A DNA stretch of 15,856 nt from JBBRRP01 sp038251425 (GTDB taxonomy: Bacteria; Myxococcota_A; Polyangia; Polyangiales; Polyangiaceae), in assembly GCA_038251425.1 (NCBI GenBank), contig JBBSBI010000129.1, positions 1 to 15,856 of the forward strand, read 5' to 3'. Positions within the stretch are counted from its first letter, which is position 1; the number at the start of each line of letters is the position of its first letter. A program made the position numbers and the translations under genes. Below are positions 7,344 through 14,333 of the stretch, piece after piece. Below the pieces are notes generated by a model, which did not search any database, was not told where the DNA came from, and worked only from the letters and a program-made list of their open reading frames with translations.

Positions 7344-8087
7344 TCAGAGTGGCGTGATCTTTAGATTATCGAAGCAAACGCGTGCTTCCCAGTTATTAAA
7401 GCCAAAATGTTGATGGCCTCTGCCACGTAGCGGATCGGAGTCGGTGAAAGTGAATAGCAGAGCTCCATTTAGCCAAACGCGCAGGGTTTTCCCAGCGGAA
7501 CGCTCGATCTTGAAATGGTAAGTTTGGCGAGCTCGCAGGGGCCGGAGCTCAGGCTCGCTGGCGCTTTCGACGAGTCGCCGTTCGAGTCGCTGCGGATCGT
7601 GTTCGTTCATGCGGCTGAGGACGTGGAACTGGTTTCTCCAGCCCCCAAAGATCACAAGGTAGCTGGTGGCACCAGTGTAGGCTGTTGTTTGCGCGAAGCT
7701 TCGCCCATCTCCAAATACCTCCACTTTGATATCACCTTCAGCAGTTGCGCTTTCGGCATCGAATTCGATCCGCACATTTTCTGGAAGCGCTGGCAAAAGC
7801 CACAGCGGATGATTCCTGGAGCCGTGTGCACAGAGCCTCCCTTGCTCGACGTGCCAGACCGAGCTCGTGGCGCGGTAGCTTGGGCCCACGCTGGCGCGCT
7901 CATAGTTATCGGACCACGGAGCGCTGACCGGTGCTGCACTGGGCGCTTCAGCTGCGGACTCACCCCAACCATCCTGTGGCACACATCCAACCAGCCCAGC
8001 TGTGCGAAAGCCGAGGTGCCCACACACAACGAATGCGCGCTCAGCCGCGCCGTGACGAAACCTCCGCATCGCGACTGAGGGTAGCAC
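7344..8087 (-). CDS. Predicted lipoprotein with LamG/DUF1080-like beta-sandwich domain
   Basis: 247 aa from GTG 8087, with AGGG 4 nt upstream; an ATG at 8069 (codon 7) is a possible alternative without a ribosome site. The N-terminus has arginines, a moderately hydrophobic stretch and LVGC, a plausible lipobox, though the hydrophobic part is short and contains Arg and His. From about residue 55 the sequence has the strand pattern of concanavalin-like jelly-roll domains: RIEFDAES near the first sheet, TYHFKIERSAGKTLRVWLNG, and the ending HQHFGFNNWEARVCFDNLKI, typical of LamG and DUF1080 (3-keto-disaccharide hydrolase) folds. No catalytic residues can be identified, so carbohydrate or surface binding is only a guess. 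It is the first gene of a two-gene operon (stop overlaps the next ribosome site) and diverges from the GYGQ-repeat lipoprotein. Confidence 0.75.
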   Translation of the reverse strand: MLPSVAMRRFRHGAAERAFVVCGHLGFRTAGLVGCVPQDGWGESAAEAPSAAPVSAPWSDNYERASVGPSYRATSSVWHVEQGRLCAHGSRNHPLWLLPALPENVRIEFDAESATAEGDIKVEVFGDGRSFAQTTAYTGATSYLVIFGGWRNQFHVLSRMNEHDPQRLERRLVESASEPELRPLRARQTYHFKIERSAGKTLRVWLNGALLFTFTDSDPLRGRGHQHFGFNNWEARVCFDNLKITPL

Positions 8088-8208
8088 GTGGCCCTGTTGT
8101 TGAACTCACCAGACGTGGGCAGGATGTCGGGGGTGGATTCGGAACGCTGGGACGTATAGCCTCAAGCCAACTTTGACCCGGGCGGGCCCTTCGGCCCTGA
8201 TTAAGACG

Positions 8209-9033
8209 ATGAGCTATATGATGCGTTACTCTCAACTGACAGCATTGACCGTAGTCGCCACTGCACTGGCTTTGGGCGGCTGCAAGAAACAGGATGAAGA
8301 GGCGAACACTGCAGGTTATCAGCAGGGTCAGCCAGGTTACGGCCAACCGCCTCCGGGTCAGCCAGGTTATGGTCAACAGCCGCCTCCAGGTTACGGTCAA
8401 CCACCTCCAGGCCAACCAGGTTACGGTCAACAGCCGCCACCCGGTTACGCCCCTCAACCGGGCTATCCGCCTCCGCAAGGGCAACCTCAGTATCCGCCTC
8501 CAGCGCCCGGTTACGCACCGCCCCCACCACCCCAAGCGCAACCCGCGCCACCCGCACAGCCAGCCCCCGGTGGTTTCCCTGGTTTTCCAGGAGCGGCTCC
8601 TCCTGGTGCGGGCGGCGGAACTGCTCAGGCGCTGGATCCGGCGGCCGCCGGCATCGTCACGAGCGTGATGTCGCAGTTAGCTAGTAGCCAGATCCCGCCG
8701 GGTGCCAAACCCGTGGGTTCGGCGGTTGCCGGGAATTTTCAAACCGGGCAGACGCTTGAAGTGCGCACGCAACTCCAACCGGGCAAGTGTTACTCGGTGG
8801 TGGGCGTCGCTGTGCCGACGGTCACGGAGCTTAATCTGCAGCTTTTAGCAGAAACTCCGATCCCCGGCGCGGCGCCCGTGTTGGCCACGGACCAAGATAC
8901 GGGGCCCCAGGCCGTGCTCGGCAAGAAGCCCAATTGCTATCGTTGGTCGCTCCCGTTTGCGGCGACGGTTAAGCTGGTGGTGCAGGTTGCGGGCGGCCAA
9001 GGCTTGGCAGCAGCCCAGCTTTACGAAAAGTAA
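8209..9033 (+). CDS. Lipoprotein with Gly-Tyr-Gln-Pro repeats and conserved C-terminal domain
   Basis: 274 aa from ATG 8209. ATGs at 8218 and 8221 also precede the signal peptide, and the TTG at 8173 would add residues unlike a signal sequence. The signal peptide ends in the lipobox LGGC (about C25). The next ~100 residues are low complexity, including an exact 18-residue duplication (GYGQPPPGQPGYGQQPPP twice) followed by degenerate QPGYPPP units; the stretch is probably disordered and extended through the envelope. From about residue 140 a folded domain follows, with two cysteines (PGKCYSVV and KPNCYRW) that may form a disulfide. I do not recognise this domain. The gene diverges from the beta-sandwich lipoprotein gene across 121 nt and converges on coaX. 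Similar Tyr/Gly/Pro-rich tails occur in bacterial surface and anchoring proteins; this is an analogy only. Confidence 0.85.
   Translation: MSYMMRYSQLTALTVVATALALGGCKKQDEEANTAGYQQGQPGYGQPPPGQPGYGQQPPPGYGQPPPGQPGYGQQPPPGYAPQPGYPPPQGQPQYPPPAPGYAPPPPPQAQPAPPAQPAPGGFPGFPGAAPPGAGGGTAQALDPAAAGIVTSVMSQLASSQIPPGAKPVGSAVAGNFQTGQTLEVRTQLQPGKCYSVVGVAVPTVTELNLQLLAETPIPGAAPVLATDQDTGPQAVLGKKPNCYRWSLPFAATVKLVVQVAGGQGLAAAQLYEK
8335..8442 (+). repeat. Two 54-nt tandem copies encoding an 18-residue GYGQPPP unit
   Basis: Copies at 8335-8388 and 8389-8442 encode the same 18 residues, with a few synonymous differences at DNA level. A degenerate tail of GY-P-rich units follows. Likely arose by replication slippage inside the lipoprotein gene. 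Confidence 0.85.
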
Positions 9034-9058
9034 GCTCTCTGTTGGTATTGGTTGGTTC

Positions 9059-9094
9059 GAGTGCTTCACGAGCTATTGCGTTCGTGAAGCACTC
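9059..9094. terminator. Bidirectional terminator-like hairpin between convergent genes
   Basis: A perfect 13-bp stem (GAGTGCTTCACGA at 9059-9071, reverse complement at 9082-9094) with a 10-nt loop, 26 nt after the lipoprotein stop and spanning the coaX stop codon (9066-9068). It can serve both convergent transcripts. There is no clear T run on either side, so termination may be through pausing or Rho. The stem also contains the last codons of coaX. Confidence 0.7.
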
Positions 9095-9836
9095 TTAAGC
9101 CTTCTAGCGTCAGATTCTCGTCAATGCTGTCAACACGCGTGGTGTGTTGAACAATGAGCTTGGCGAGGCCGCCCGTAGCGATCACTTTGCAGGGGAACCC
9201 GAGCTCGTTCACGAGCCTATCTACCATGCCGTCCACGAGTGCGGCGTGGCCATGCACGATGCCGGATTGCAAGGCGTGCGGCGTGCTCTTGCCGAGAACG
9301 CTTGGCGGAGCCGCTATCTCAACGCGCGTGAGCTTCGCCGTGTGCGCCAAGAGACCATTCAGCGCCACATGGACGCCGGGGACAATCACACCGCCCAAAT
9401 ACTCCGCTTTCTCTGAAATGCAGTCGAACGTTGTCGCCGTGCCGAAATCCACCACGATAGCTCCGGATTTGAAGCGCTCAAACGCGGCTACAGCATTCAC
9501 GATGCGATCGGCTCCAACATCTTTCGGGCTATCATAGCGCACGGCGATCCCTGTTTTCAGGCCTGGGCCCCCGACGATCATCGGATCGCGCGCGAAAGCG
9601 CGACGCACTGAGCCCGCCACCACTTCGGTGACGCTGGGCACCACACTCGCGATGATGGCCGCTGTTACCTTATCCGCGGCGATGCCCCGCAATCCGAGCA
9701 ATTGCGAAAGCAGCACATAGTGTTCGTCGAGCGTGCGTTCGAGTTGGGTTGAAATCCTGAACGTGTGCTGGAGCTCTTGGCCTGCCCAGAGCCCAAGCAC
9801 AATATTGGTATTGCCGATGTCGATGGCGAGCAGCAT
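9066..9836 (-). CDS. coaX: Type III pantothenate kinase
   Basis: 256 aa from ATG 9836; the ORF is open upstream but that extension is unlike the family. Phosphorylates pantothenate with ATP, the first step of coenzyme A synthesis, in the cytoplasm. It has the ASKHA-fold signatures: DIGNTN at 6-11 (phosphate loop), the pantothenate-site block DVGADRIVNAVAA with D110 as expected catalytic Asp, VVDFGTATTFD at 128-138, GGVIVPGV, and IATGGLA near the C-terminus. Length is usual for CoaX (about 250-260). It lies 61 nt downstream of the HEAT/cyclophilin gene on the same strand, so probably the last gene of that operon; it may have a weak promoter of its own (TATAAC at 9849-9844 on the minus strand, no clear -35). 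Type III kinases are not inhibited by CoA, unlike type I. Confidence 0.95.
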   Translation of the reverse strand: MLLAIDIGNTNIVLGLWAGQELQHTFRISTQLERTLDEHYVLLSQLLGLRGIAADKVTAAIIASVVPSVTEVVAGSVRRAFARDPMIVGGPGLKTGIAVRYDSPKDVGADRIVNAVAAFERFKSGAIVVDFGTATTFDCISEKAEYLGGVIVPGVHVALNGLLAHTAKLTRVEIAAPPSVLGKSTPHALQSGIVHGHAALVDGMVDRLVNELGFPCKVIATGGLAKLIVQHTTRVDSIDENLTLEGLRVLHERNSS

Positions 9837-9897
9837 GAGCTTGGTTATACTCTGCCCGCTTTGGGTCGGGCGTCGATCTTTGTCTGGAGTGCGGGGC

Positions 9898-12078
9898 TCA
9901 ACGCACGATTGTCGCCCGCTGGATGGTGTCGCCCGTGGTGAGTTTGGAAAAAGCGCCGGTGGCGCGGCCAATCCATGGAAAATCACCCAGCAGATGCGGC
10001 GAAGGCGCCAGGGTGATGAACACTTGGCTGGTGCCGGTATCACGCCCCGAAAGGGCCATGCCGATGTCGAGCGTCTCAAAGGGCACTGGTGAGAGTTCAG
10101 AGGGCAGTGTGGAAGGGCCAGCGCCGCCCAAGCCATCGCCGTCGGGATCACCGAACTGAACAACAAAGCCAGCCACCTCACGGTGCACGCGCACGCCGTT
10201 CCAGGTGCCCTTCTGGATCAGCGAGAGCAATCGCGCCACGGCGAGTGGCGCAAATTGTGGATCTAACGTGAGCTTGAGTGGTCCCACATCCGTCTCCAGC
10301 AGCACCTCGCTCGGTGTTTGTGGGAGTTCCGCAAGCTCCGGAAACGGGTGCGCTGGTTGCCAGTGGTTGCAAAGCCGCTTGCCGTCGCCGAGTACCCGCA
10401 ATTGGCGTTCAGCATTCTCGCGCAAGCTTTGGTTGGGTGACGCGCAGCGTTTCTCTATTTCAGGGATCAGGCTCAAAACGCCGTAGGTAGAGGCGGTTTC
10501 GAGCAGTGCGAGCTCGGCTTCGGGCACCGCTCCATCGACCGACAACAGCGCCGCACCCAAGGCCTTGGCAAGAGTTGGAGTAGCACTCGGTCGGGTGTGC
10601 TCGCGGGCTTGCCGATCTCTCGCGAGAGCTGTGAGTGCGTCGGCCGCTTCGGCGACGATTCCGGACTCCTTGGCCTGAAGGGCAGCCACGAGCGTCGTTT
10701 CGCTGGCTTCAACTTCGGGATGTCGACCGAGGAGTTCGAGTGCGTTTTCGCGCACCGTGAGCCATTTGGATTTCTGCAGTTGCTTCAACGCGCGTTGGCC
10801 TTCGGCATTGAGCTCGGAACGATCGAGGACGTTGAGTTGAGCGAGCGCTTGAATGTCGGTGTCGTAGCCTTCGGCGCACTTCTGAAGCGCCCCCGACTGG
10901 CTCCGGGTCTCGGAAAGCAGCTGCGCGGCTCCGCAACGAAGCCAAATCGTTCGGAGGGCGGTCGGAGTGGGTGCTTGGCCATTGCCCTTCGCGAGAGCGA
11001 GCTTAGAGATGGCGCGCAGTGTTTTTTGGCTACCTTTTGTAACTTGAGTGAGGCCCGAGAGGGCTGCTTTGGCTAGGCCGAATTCCTCAGATAAAAGGAA
11101 GCTTTCTCGGCCCAAGAAGCCGTTTTTTTGCCATGTCTCGAGCTGGCGGCCGAGAGCTGGCTCGCCTTCGGCTCCGAGCTTCCCGAGGGCGCGCAGGGCT
11201 TCGCCGCGAACTGCAAGGCTTGAGGCTTCGTTGGCCAAGAGGGCCTCGAGTAACCCGGCGGCGCGGGCGCCGCACAGAGTGAGAGCCCGTGTCATTTGAA
11301 GCACGGCAGCTGGCTGATTCGCGATCAGGATCTGTTGCGTTAGCTTGAGAAGGCTTGAGCAAACATTTGTGCCAGTGGCTTGGACTCGCGCTAAAGGGCT
11401 CAGCTGATAGCTGTGGTGATCGGCGCCTTGGAGCAGCGCCACGAGCGTGCTTTCTTCGAGTGTGCCCTGAGCGATGGCCAGACGCAGTAAGCCTCGCGCT
11501 GCGGCTTCGCCCAGATCGGTGGGAAGCCACGCGCGCAAGCTTTCCTCCGCCTCGCGCCCACCGCAACGGCCGAGTGCGTCGGCGACAGCGTTGCGGAAAA
11601 ACTCAACTGCTTCGGGTTCGATGGAAGTTTCCCGTGCGGCGCGGAGCACCACGGCCCGCACCGTTCGGAGTTCGCGACCCTGGCACGCTTGCCCAAGTCC
11701 AAAGGCCGCCCAGCCCGCCACCACGGGATCTTCGTCACTGAGAAGCGCGTCTCTGAGCGGGTTTGCCGTTGGGTTTTGGTGTCTAGCGATCGTGCGCGCT
11801 ATCAGGCGCCTTTCCTTGAGATCGGGCGCGTTGAGTTCTGAAAGCTTTAGGTTCGGAGCGCCTTTTAGAACATCGAGCGAGACCCACTTCTTCAAGATAG
11901 GAGCGAAGGCACGTTCCCGGGCTCGGCTGGCTGCGAGCAGCGTCTCGGATGTGGGCCGAGCCGGGTCGGTCTTAGTAGGGGCCTGCCGTTGGCAGGCAGC
12001 AAAAGTGAGAAAGAGTGCCGCAACCGTCAACCCAAGCGTCAGCCTTGTGAGGTGAATCTGTGGATGTAGGTTCAGCAT
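9898..12078 (-). CDS. HEAT-repeat lipoprotein with C-terminal cyclophilin-type peptidyl-prolyl isomerase domain
   Basis: 726 aa from ATG 12078, chosen because AGGA lies 4 nt upstream and it sits in the ATGCTGA overlap with the preceding gene; TTG 12099 is less likely. The signal peptide ends FAAC, so lipidation at C29 is expected, though the -3 residue (Phe) is unusual. Residues about 45-580 are Ala/Leu/Glu-rich helical pairs with HEAT-like spacing (for example DEDPVVAGWAAFGLGQACQG, then SLRAWLPTDLGEAAARGLL). The cyclophilin domain is about 591-726: VHREVAGFVVQFGDPDG and TSQVFITLAP keep the catalytic Arg (R633), the hydrophobic pocket Phe, the Gln, and the second Phe of SQFF. It therefore likely catalyses proline isomerisation in the periplasm, with the HEAT array as a partner-binding scaffold. 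It lies between the DUF218 and coaX genes. Confidence 0.9.
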   Translation of the reverse strand: MLNLHPQIHLTRLTLGLTVAALFLTFAACQRQAPTKTDPARPTSETLLAASRARERAFAPILKKWVSLDVLKGAPNLKLSELNAPDLKERRLIARTIARHQNPTANPLRDALLSDEDPVVAGWAAFGLGQACQGRELRTVRAVVLRAARETSIEPEAVEFFRNAVADALGRCGGREAEESLRAWLPTDLGEAAARGLLRLAIAQGTLEESTLVALLQGADHHSYQLSPLARVQATGTNVCSSLLKLTQQILIANQPAAVLQMTRALTLCGARAAGLLEALLANEASSLAVRGEALRALGKLGAEGEPALGRQLETWQKNGFLGRESFLLSEEFGLAKAALSGLTQVTKGSQKTLRAISKLALAKGNGQAPTPTALRTIWLRCGAAQLLSETRSQSGALQKCAEGYDTDIQALAQLNVLDRSELNAEGQRALKQLQKSKWLTVRENALELLGRHPEVEASETTLVAALQAKESGIVAEAADALTALARDRQAREHTRPSATPTLAKALGAALLSVDGAVPEAELALLETASTYGVLSLIPEIEKRCASPNQSLRENAERQLRVLGDGKRLCNHWQPAHPFPELAELPQTPSEVLLETDVGPLKLTLDPQFAPLAVARLLSLIQKGTWNGVRVHREVAGFVVQFGDPDGDGLGGAGPSTLPSELSPVPFETLDIGMALSGRDTGTSQVFITLAPSPHLLGDFPWIGRATGAFSKLTTGDTIQRATIVR

Positions 12079-12578
12079 TCCGTCCTGAGCCCGGACCAAC
12101 CGCGCACCGTGTCGAGCCCACTGGCGACGAGCTCTCGCGCAAAGATCAGGGACAGTTGAGTAGGGTTCTGGTAACCAGTGATTGCCGGCAGCGGTCTAGC
12201 GTTCACCCCGTGGTGCGCGAAGGCGCGAAGCGCACGGGGCATGTGCCAATCACACGTGACGAGGCCCAACCTTTCGCCCAAGAGCCCACGCTCTTTGAGG
12301 CAAGCGACCACATAGCGGGCATTCTCAAAGGTATTGGCTGAGCGGCTCTCTCGCAGTATCGCAAGCTCGGGCACCCCTCGCGCTAAAAGCCAATTGGACA
12401 TGGCCATGGCTTCGGCAACTCCCTGCCACTCTGTGCCTCCGCTCACAATGATCAACGAAACCTTCGACGTGGCATGCTCAACCAGCGAACGCTCGAGGCG
12501 CCGTAGCAACGCGCCTCGCACTTGGGAGCCTTCGGCAAGCCGACACCCGAGCACCGCGAGCACTTCCAAAGCCACCAC
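12072..12578 (-). CDS. DUF218 (YdcF/SanA-like) protein
   Basis: 168 aa, compact. Motifs of the DUF218 family are clear: a first strand LAVLGCRLAEG, IIVSGG (about 43-48), an E-A-x-x-M run (VAEAMAMSNWLLARGV), ESRSANTFENA, and the TCDWHMPRALRAF block with the family His and Arg. Members such as YdcF, SanA and ElyC are linked to envelope or vancomycin resistance and to S-adenosylmethionine binding in YdcF; the reaction is not established. No signal peptide or membrane segment here, unlike ElyC or SanA, so a cytoplasmic form. The GTG start at 12578 has AAGG 6 nt upstream, and an in-frame stop lies 21 nt further up. It is the first gene of the operon and overlaps the HEAT/cyclophilin gene by 7 nt. 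Confidence 0.85.
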   Translation of the reverse strand: MVALEVLAVLGCRLAEGSQVRGALLRRLERSLVEHATSKVSLIIVSGGTEWQGVAEAMAMSNWLLARGVPELAILRESRSANTFENARYVVACLKERGLLGERLGLVTCDWHMPRALRAFAHHGVNARPLPAITGYQNPTQLSLIFARELVASGLDTVRGWSGLRTEC

Positions 12579-12663
12579 CGCAAACCTTAGCGCTCGCCGT
12601 CAGCTTGGCCAAGAGTGGGTGTGCTTCCAAACTCGTCGGGACCTCTATCTCAAAGTCGAACAC

Positions 12664-12692
12664 AAGATAGTAAGCATGCTTACTATCTCCAA
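12664..12692 (-). promoter_or_regulatory. Candidate promoter of the DUF218-HEAT/PPIase-coaX operon
   Basis: On the minus strand TTGGAG (12692-12687, 3 of 6 to TTGACA) and TATCTT (12669-12664, 4 of 6 to TATAAT) are 17 nt apart. The palindrome fills the spacer and covers most of both boxes, which supports regulated transcription. A start near 12658 would leave a leader of about 80 nt. The boxes are weak, so this depends largely on the palindrome. Confidence 0.4.
12665..12688. promoter_or_regulatory. Perfect 24-bp palindrome, probable operator
   Basis: AGATAGTAAGCA followed directly by its reverse complement, without a single mismatch. The two flanking bases do not pair, so the symmetry ends exactly there. 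It lies 87 nt upstream of the DUF218 start codon. The length and perfect symmetry fit a binding site for a homodimeric repressor or activator such as a TetR- or MerR-type protein; no regulator gene is in the window. Confidence 0.7.
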
Positions 12693-12788
12693 GGAACGAA
12701 AAGGGCAGCTCACCTGGCGCTCCGTCGCCACACCTTCACTTACCGCTTAAACAGGAGGGCTGCCGCTGGATCGCGGTGTGGGTCCTCG

Positions 12789-12849
12789 CCTCTCGCGAAT
12801 GACGCCTCTCGCGAATGACGCCAGAAAGCCTCGCAAATGACGCCAGAAG
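12789..12849 (+). repeat. Short tandem repeats with an AATGACGCC core
   Basis: CCTCTCGCGAATGACG occurs twice back to back (12789-12804, 12805-12820). A shortened copy, CCTCGCAAATGACG, is at 12829-12842, and CCAGAA follows both the second and third copies (12821, 12843). The block is non-coding, 131 nt before pcnB. Confidence 0.8.
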
Positions 12850-12979
12850 GTGCCCGTGACCCCCAATAATTCTCCGCGGCTCACCTTCGAACCAGCGCCC
12901 AGTGTCTATTCTTCCACCGCTCAAAGCAAAGCGGGTATAGGGTGGCGCCCTCTTATTAGGTCAGGGTTACGAAAGGTCC

Positions 12980-14320
12980 ATGGTTCGGTCCGCTCCTCCA
13001 AGTTCTCGTTCATTGCACTCGGGTCGTGCTGTTTCCGGTGGCGGCCGCAGTGCGGAATCTCAACAGCGATCGCTGTGGGACGACGAGGATGGCGAGCCCG
13101 CGCGCGTTTCGGATGAGCCGTTCTTTGATGAGCAGCCATCGCCGATTTTTCACGACGTGGAGTTGGATGAAAGTCGGATCGATCCAGATGCTGTGAAAGT
13201 TGTGCAGCGCCTCACCCGCCATGGCTTCGAAGGCTATCTGGTGGGTGGCTGCGTTCGCGATCTACTTGTTGGCAAGCGGCCCAAAGATTTCGACGTTGCC
13301 ACGAGCGCGCGGCCCGAGGACATTCGCAAGCTCTTTAGGAATTCGCGCATCATCGGTCGCCGTTTTCGGCTGGTGCATATCCTGTTTGGTGCTGGAAAAG
13401 TCATCGAGACGGCCACGTTTCGCAGCGCTCCCCGCCAAAGCGACGAGGTGAACACATCGCTCTTGATCCGCAGCGACAATGCTTTCGGGGAGGCGCATGA
13501 AGACGCGCAACGTCGGGATTTTACGATCAACGGCTTGTTCTACGACGTAGAGGCCAAGCAAGTGCTGGATTGGATCGGCGGCATGCCGGACATCGAGGCT
13601 CGCACGGTGCGCACCATCGGCGATCCCGTGGTGCGTTTCTTTGAGGATCCGGTGCGCATCCTGCGTGCCATCAAGTTCAGTGCGCGCTTGGACTTAGGGA
13701 TTGCACCTGAGGTTTACGACGCGATGGTGTTTTGCCGGGGAGCGCTTTCGCAAGCTGCTAAGCCGAGGCTCTTCGAGGAGCTGCTGCGCTTGATGCGGAG
13801 CACCGCCGCGCATCGAGCCATTTGGTTGTGCTGGGAGATTGGGATCCTGGATGTGCTCTTGCCGGAGCTTTCGTCGTATTTGGCGGACGCCGACGATGGT
13901 TCGGTCTGGCGCATGCTGTCGGGTGTCGATCGACGTGCGGCGGAGAGCGCTGCGCCACTCGACGATTGCGTGCTCTGGACCGTGCTCTTGTTGGGTCCGC
14001 TCACCGAAGCTTGCCAAGGTTCACAGGATCGTGTGAACGCCGCGCTCGACTTTCTGGATCCTATTGTCGATCGTCTGAATATGCCGCGCCGGATCGCGGA
14101 TGTGGTGCGGCGCATCGTCGGCATTTTGCCGAAGTTGGAGGCTGGTCGCCCGGGTCGCATTGCAAAAACGAATCTGTTCGAGCTCGCGCAGCAAGTTCAC
14201 GACATTCGACGTGAAGCACTTGAAGAGCAGACTCAGCCGAGAATTATCGAAGAAGAATCGCTCCCGAAGAAGCGCAGCGGGCGGCGCCGAGCCCGCAAGA
14301 AATCAGCGCCTGCTGCTTAA
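12980..14320 (+). CDS. pcnB: Poly(A) polymerase I (PcnB)
   Basis: 446 aa. Adds poly(A) tails to RNA 3' ends in the cytoplasm, which promotes RNA decay. The nucleotidyltransferase core is clear: YLVGGCVRDLLVGKRPKDFD (86-105) with metal-binding D103 and D105, then RKLFRNSRIIGRRFRLVHI, the block that sets PcnB apart from CCA-adding enzymes, and RRDFTINGLFYD (178-189). DPVRILRAIKFSARLDL is the RNA-binding helix. A Ser- and acidic-rich extension of about 65 residues precedes the core, and the C-terminus is strongly basic (KKRSGRRRARKK), as in many PcnB proteins. ATG 12980 has AAAGG only 3 nt upstream, so the true start could be slightly different. The gene stands alone after a 400-nt gap and converges on the FHA gene with 13 nt between. 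Confidence 0.93.
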   Translation: MVRSAPPSSRSLHSGRAVSGGGRSAESQQRSLWDDEDGEPARVSDEPFFDEQPSPIFHDVELDESRIDPDAVKVVQRLTRHGFEGYLVGGCVRDLLVGKRPKDFDVATSARPEDIRKLFRNSRIIGRRFRLVHILFGAGKVIETATFRSAPRQSDEVNTSLLIRSDNAFGEAHEDAQRRDFTINGLFYDVEAKQVLDWIGGMPDIEARTVRTIGDPVVRFFEDPVRILRAIKFSARLDLGIAPEVYDAMVFCRGALSQAAKPRLFEELLRLMRSTAAHRAIWLCWEIGILDVLLPELSSYLADADDGSVWRMLSGVDRRAAESAAPLDDCVLWTVLLLGPLTEACQGSQDRVNAALDFLDPIVDRLNMPRRIADVVRRIVGILPKLEAGRPGRIAKTNLFELAQQVHDIRREALEEQTQPRIIEEESLPKKRSGRRRARKKSAPAA

Positions 14321-14333
14321 TGCCGCCAGCGCC

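Larger units (their letters stand above)
12579..12979. other. Gene-free divergent control region with palindrome and direct repeats
   Basis: About 400 nt between the DUF218 operon (minus) and pcnB (plus). No convincing coding frame: short ORFs on both strands lack a ribosome site or a recognisable sequence. It holds the leader of the DUF218 operon, a perfect 24-bp palindrome overlapping a candidate promoter for that operon (12664-12692), a cluster of short repeats (12789-12849), and the leader of pcnB. I could not find a convincing promoter for pcnB. Confidence 0.7.

Noticed and set aside
8184..8197. GGGCC/GGCCC hairpin before the GYGQ lipoprotein gene
   Set aside because: Five-bp stem in GC-rich DNA, expected by chance; no supporting context.
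9854..9871. Hairpin GCCCG/CGGGC between the HEAT gene and coaX
   Set aside because: Only a 5-bp stem with an 8-nt loop and no T run; too weak to call a terminator within an operon.
9837..10181. N-terminal extension of coaX in the open frame
   Set aside because: The extension runs into the HEAT/cyclophilin gene and has no family similarity; the family starts at MLLAIDIGNTN.
12478..12663. Short minus-strand frame upstream of and overlapping the DUF218 gene
   Set aside because: Its downstream part is out of frame with the DUF218 domain, no ribosome site precedes its GTG, and the compact DUF218 protein is complete without it.
12666..12687. Insertion-sequence or transposon end
   Set aside because: A single perfect palindrome with no transposase and no target-site duplication visible; a regulator site is the simpler reading.
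12789..12849. CRISPR array
   Set aside because: Repeats are adjacent rather than separated by spacers of constant length, and no cas gene is present.
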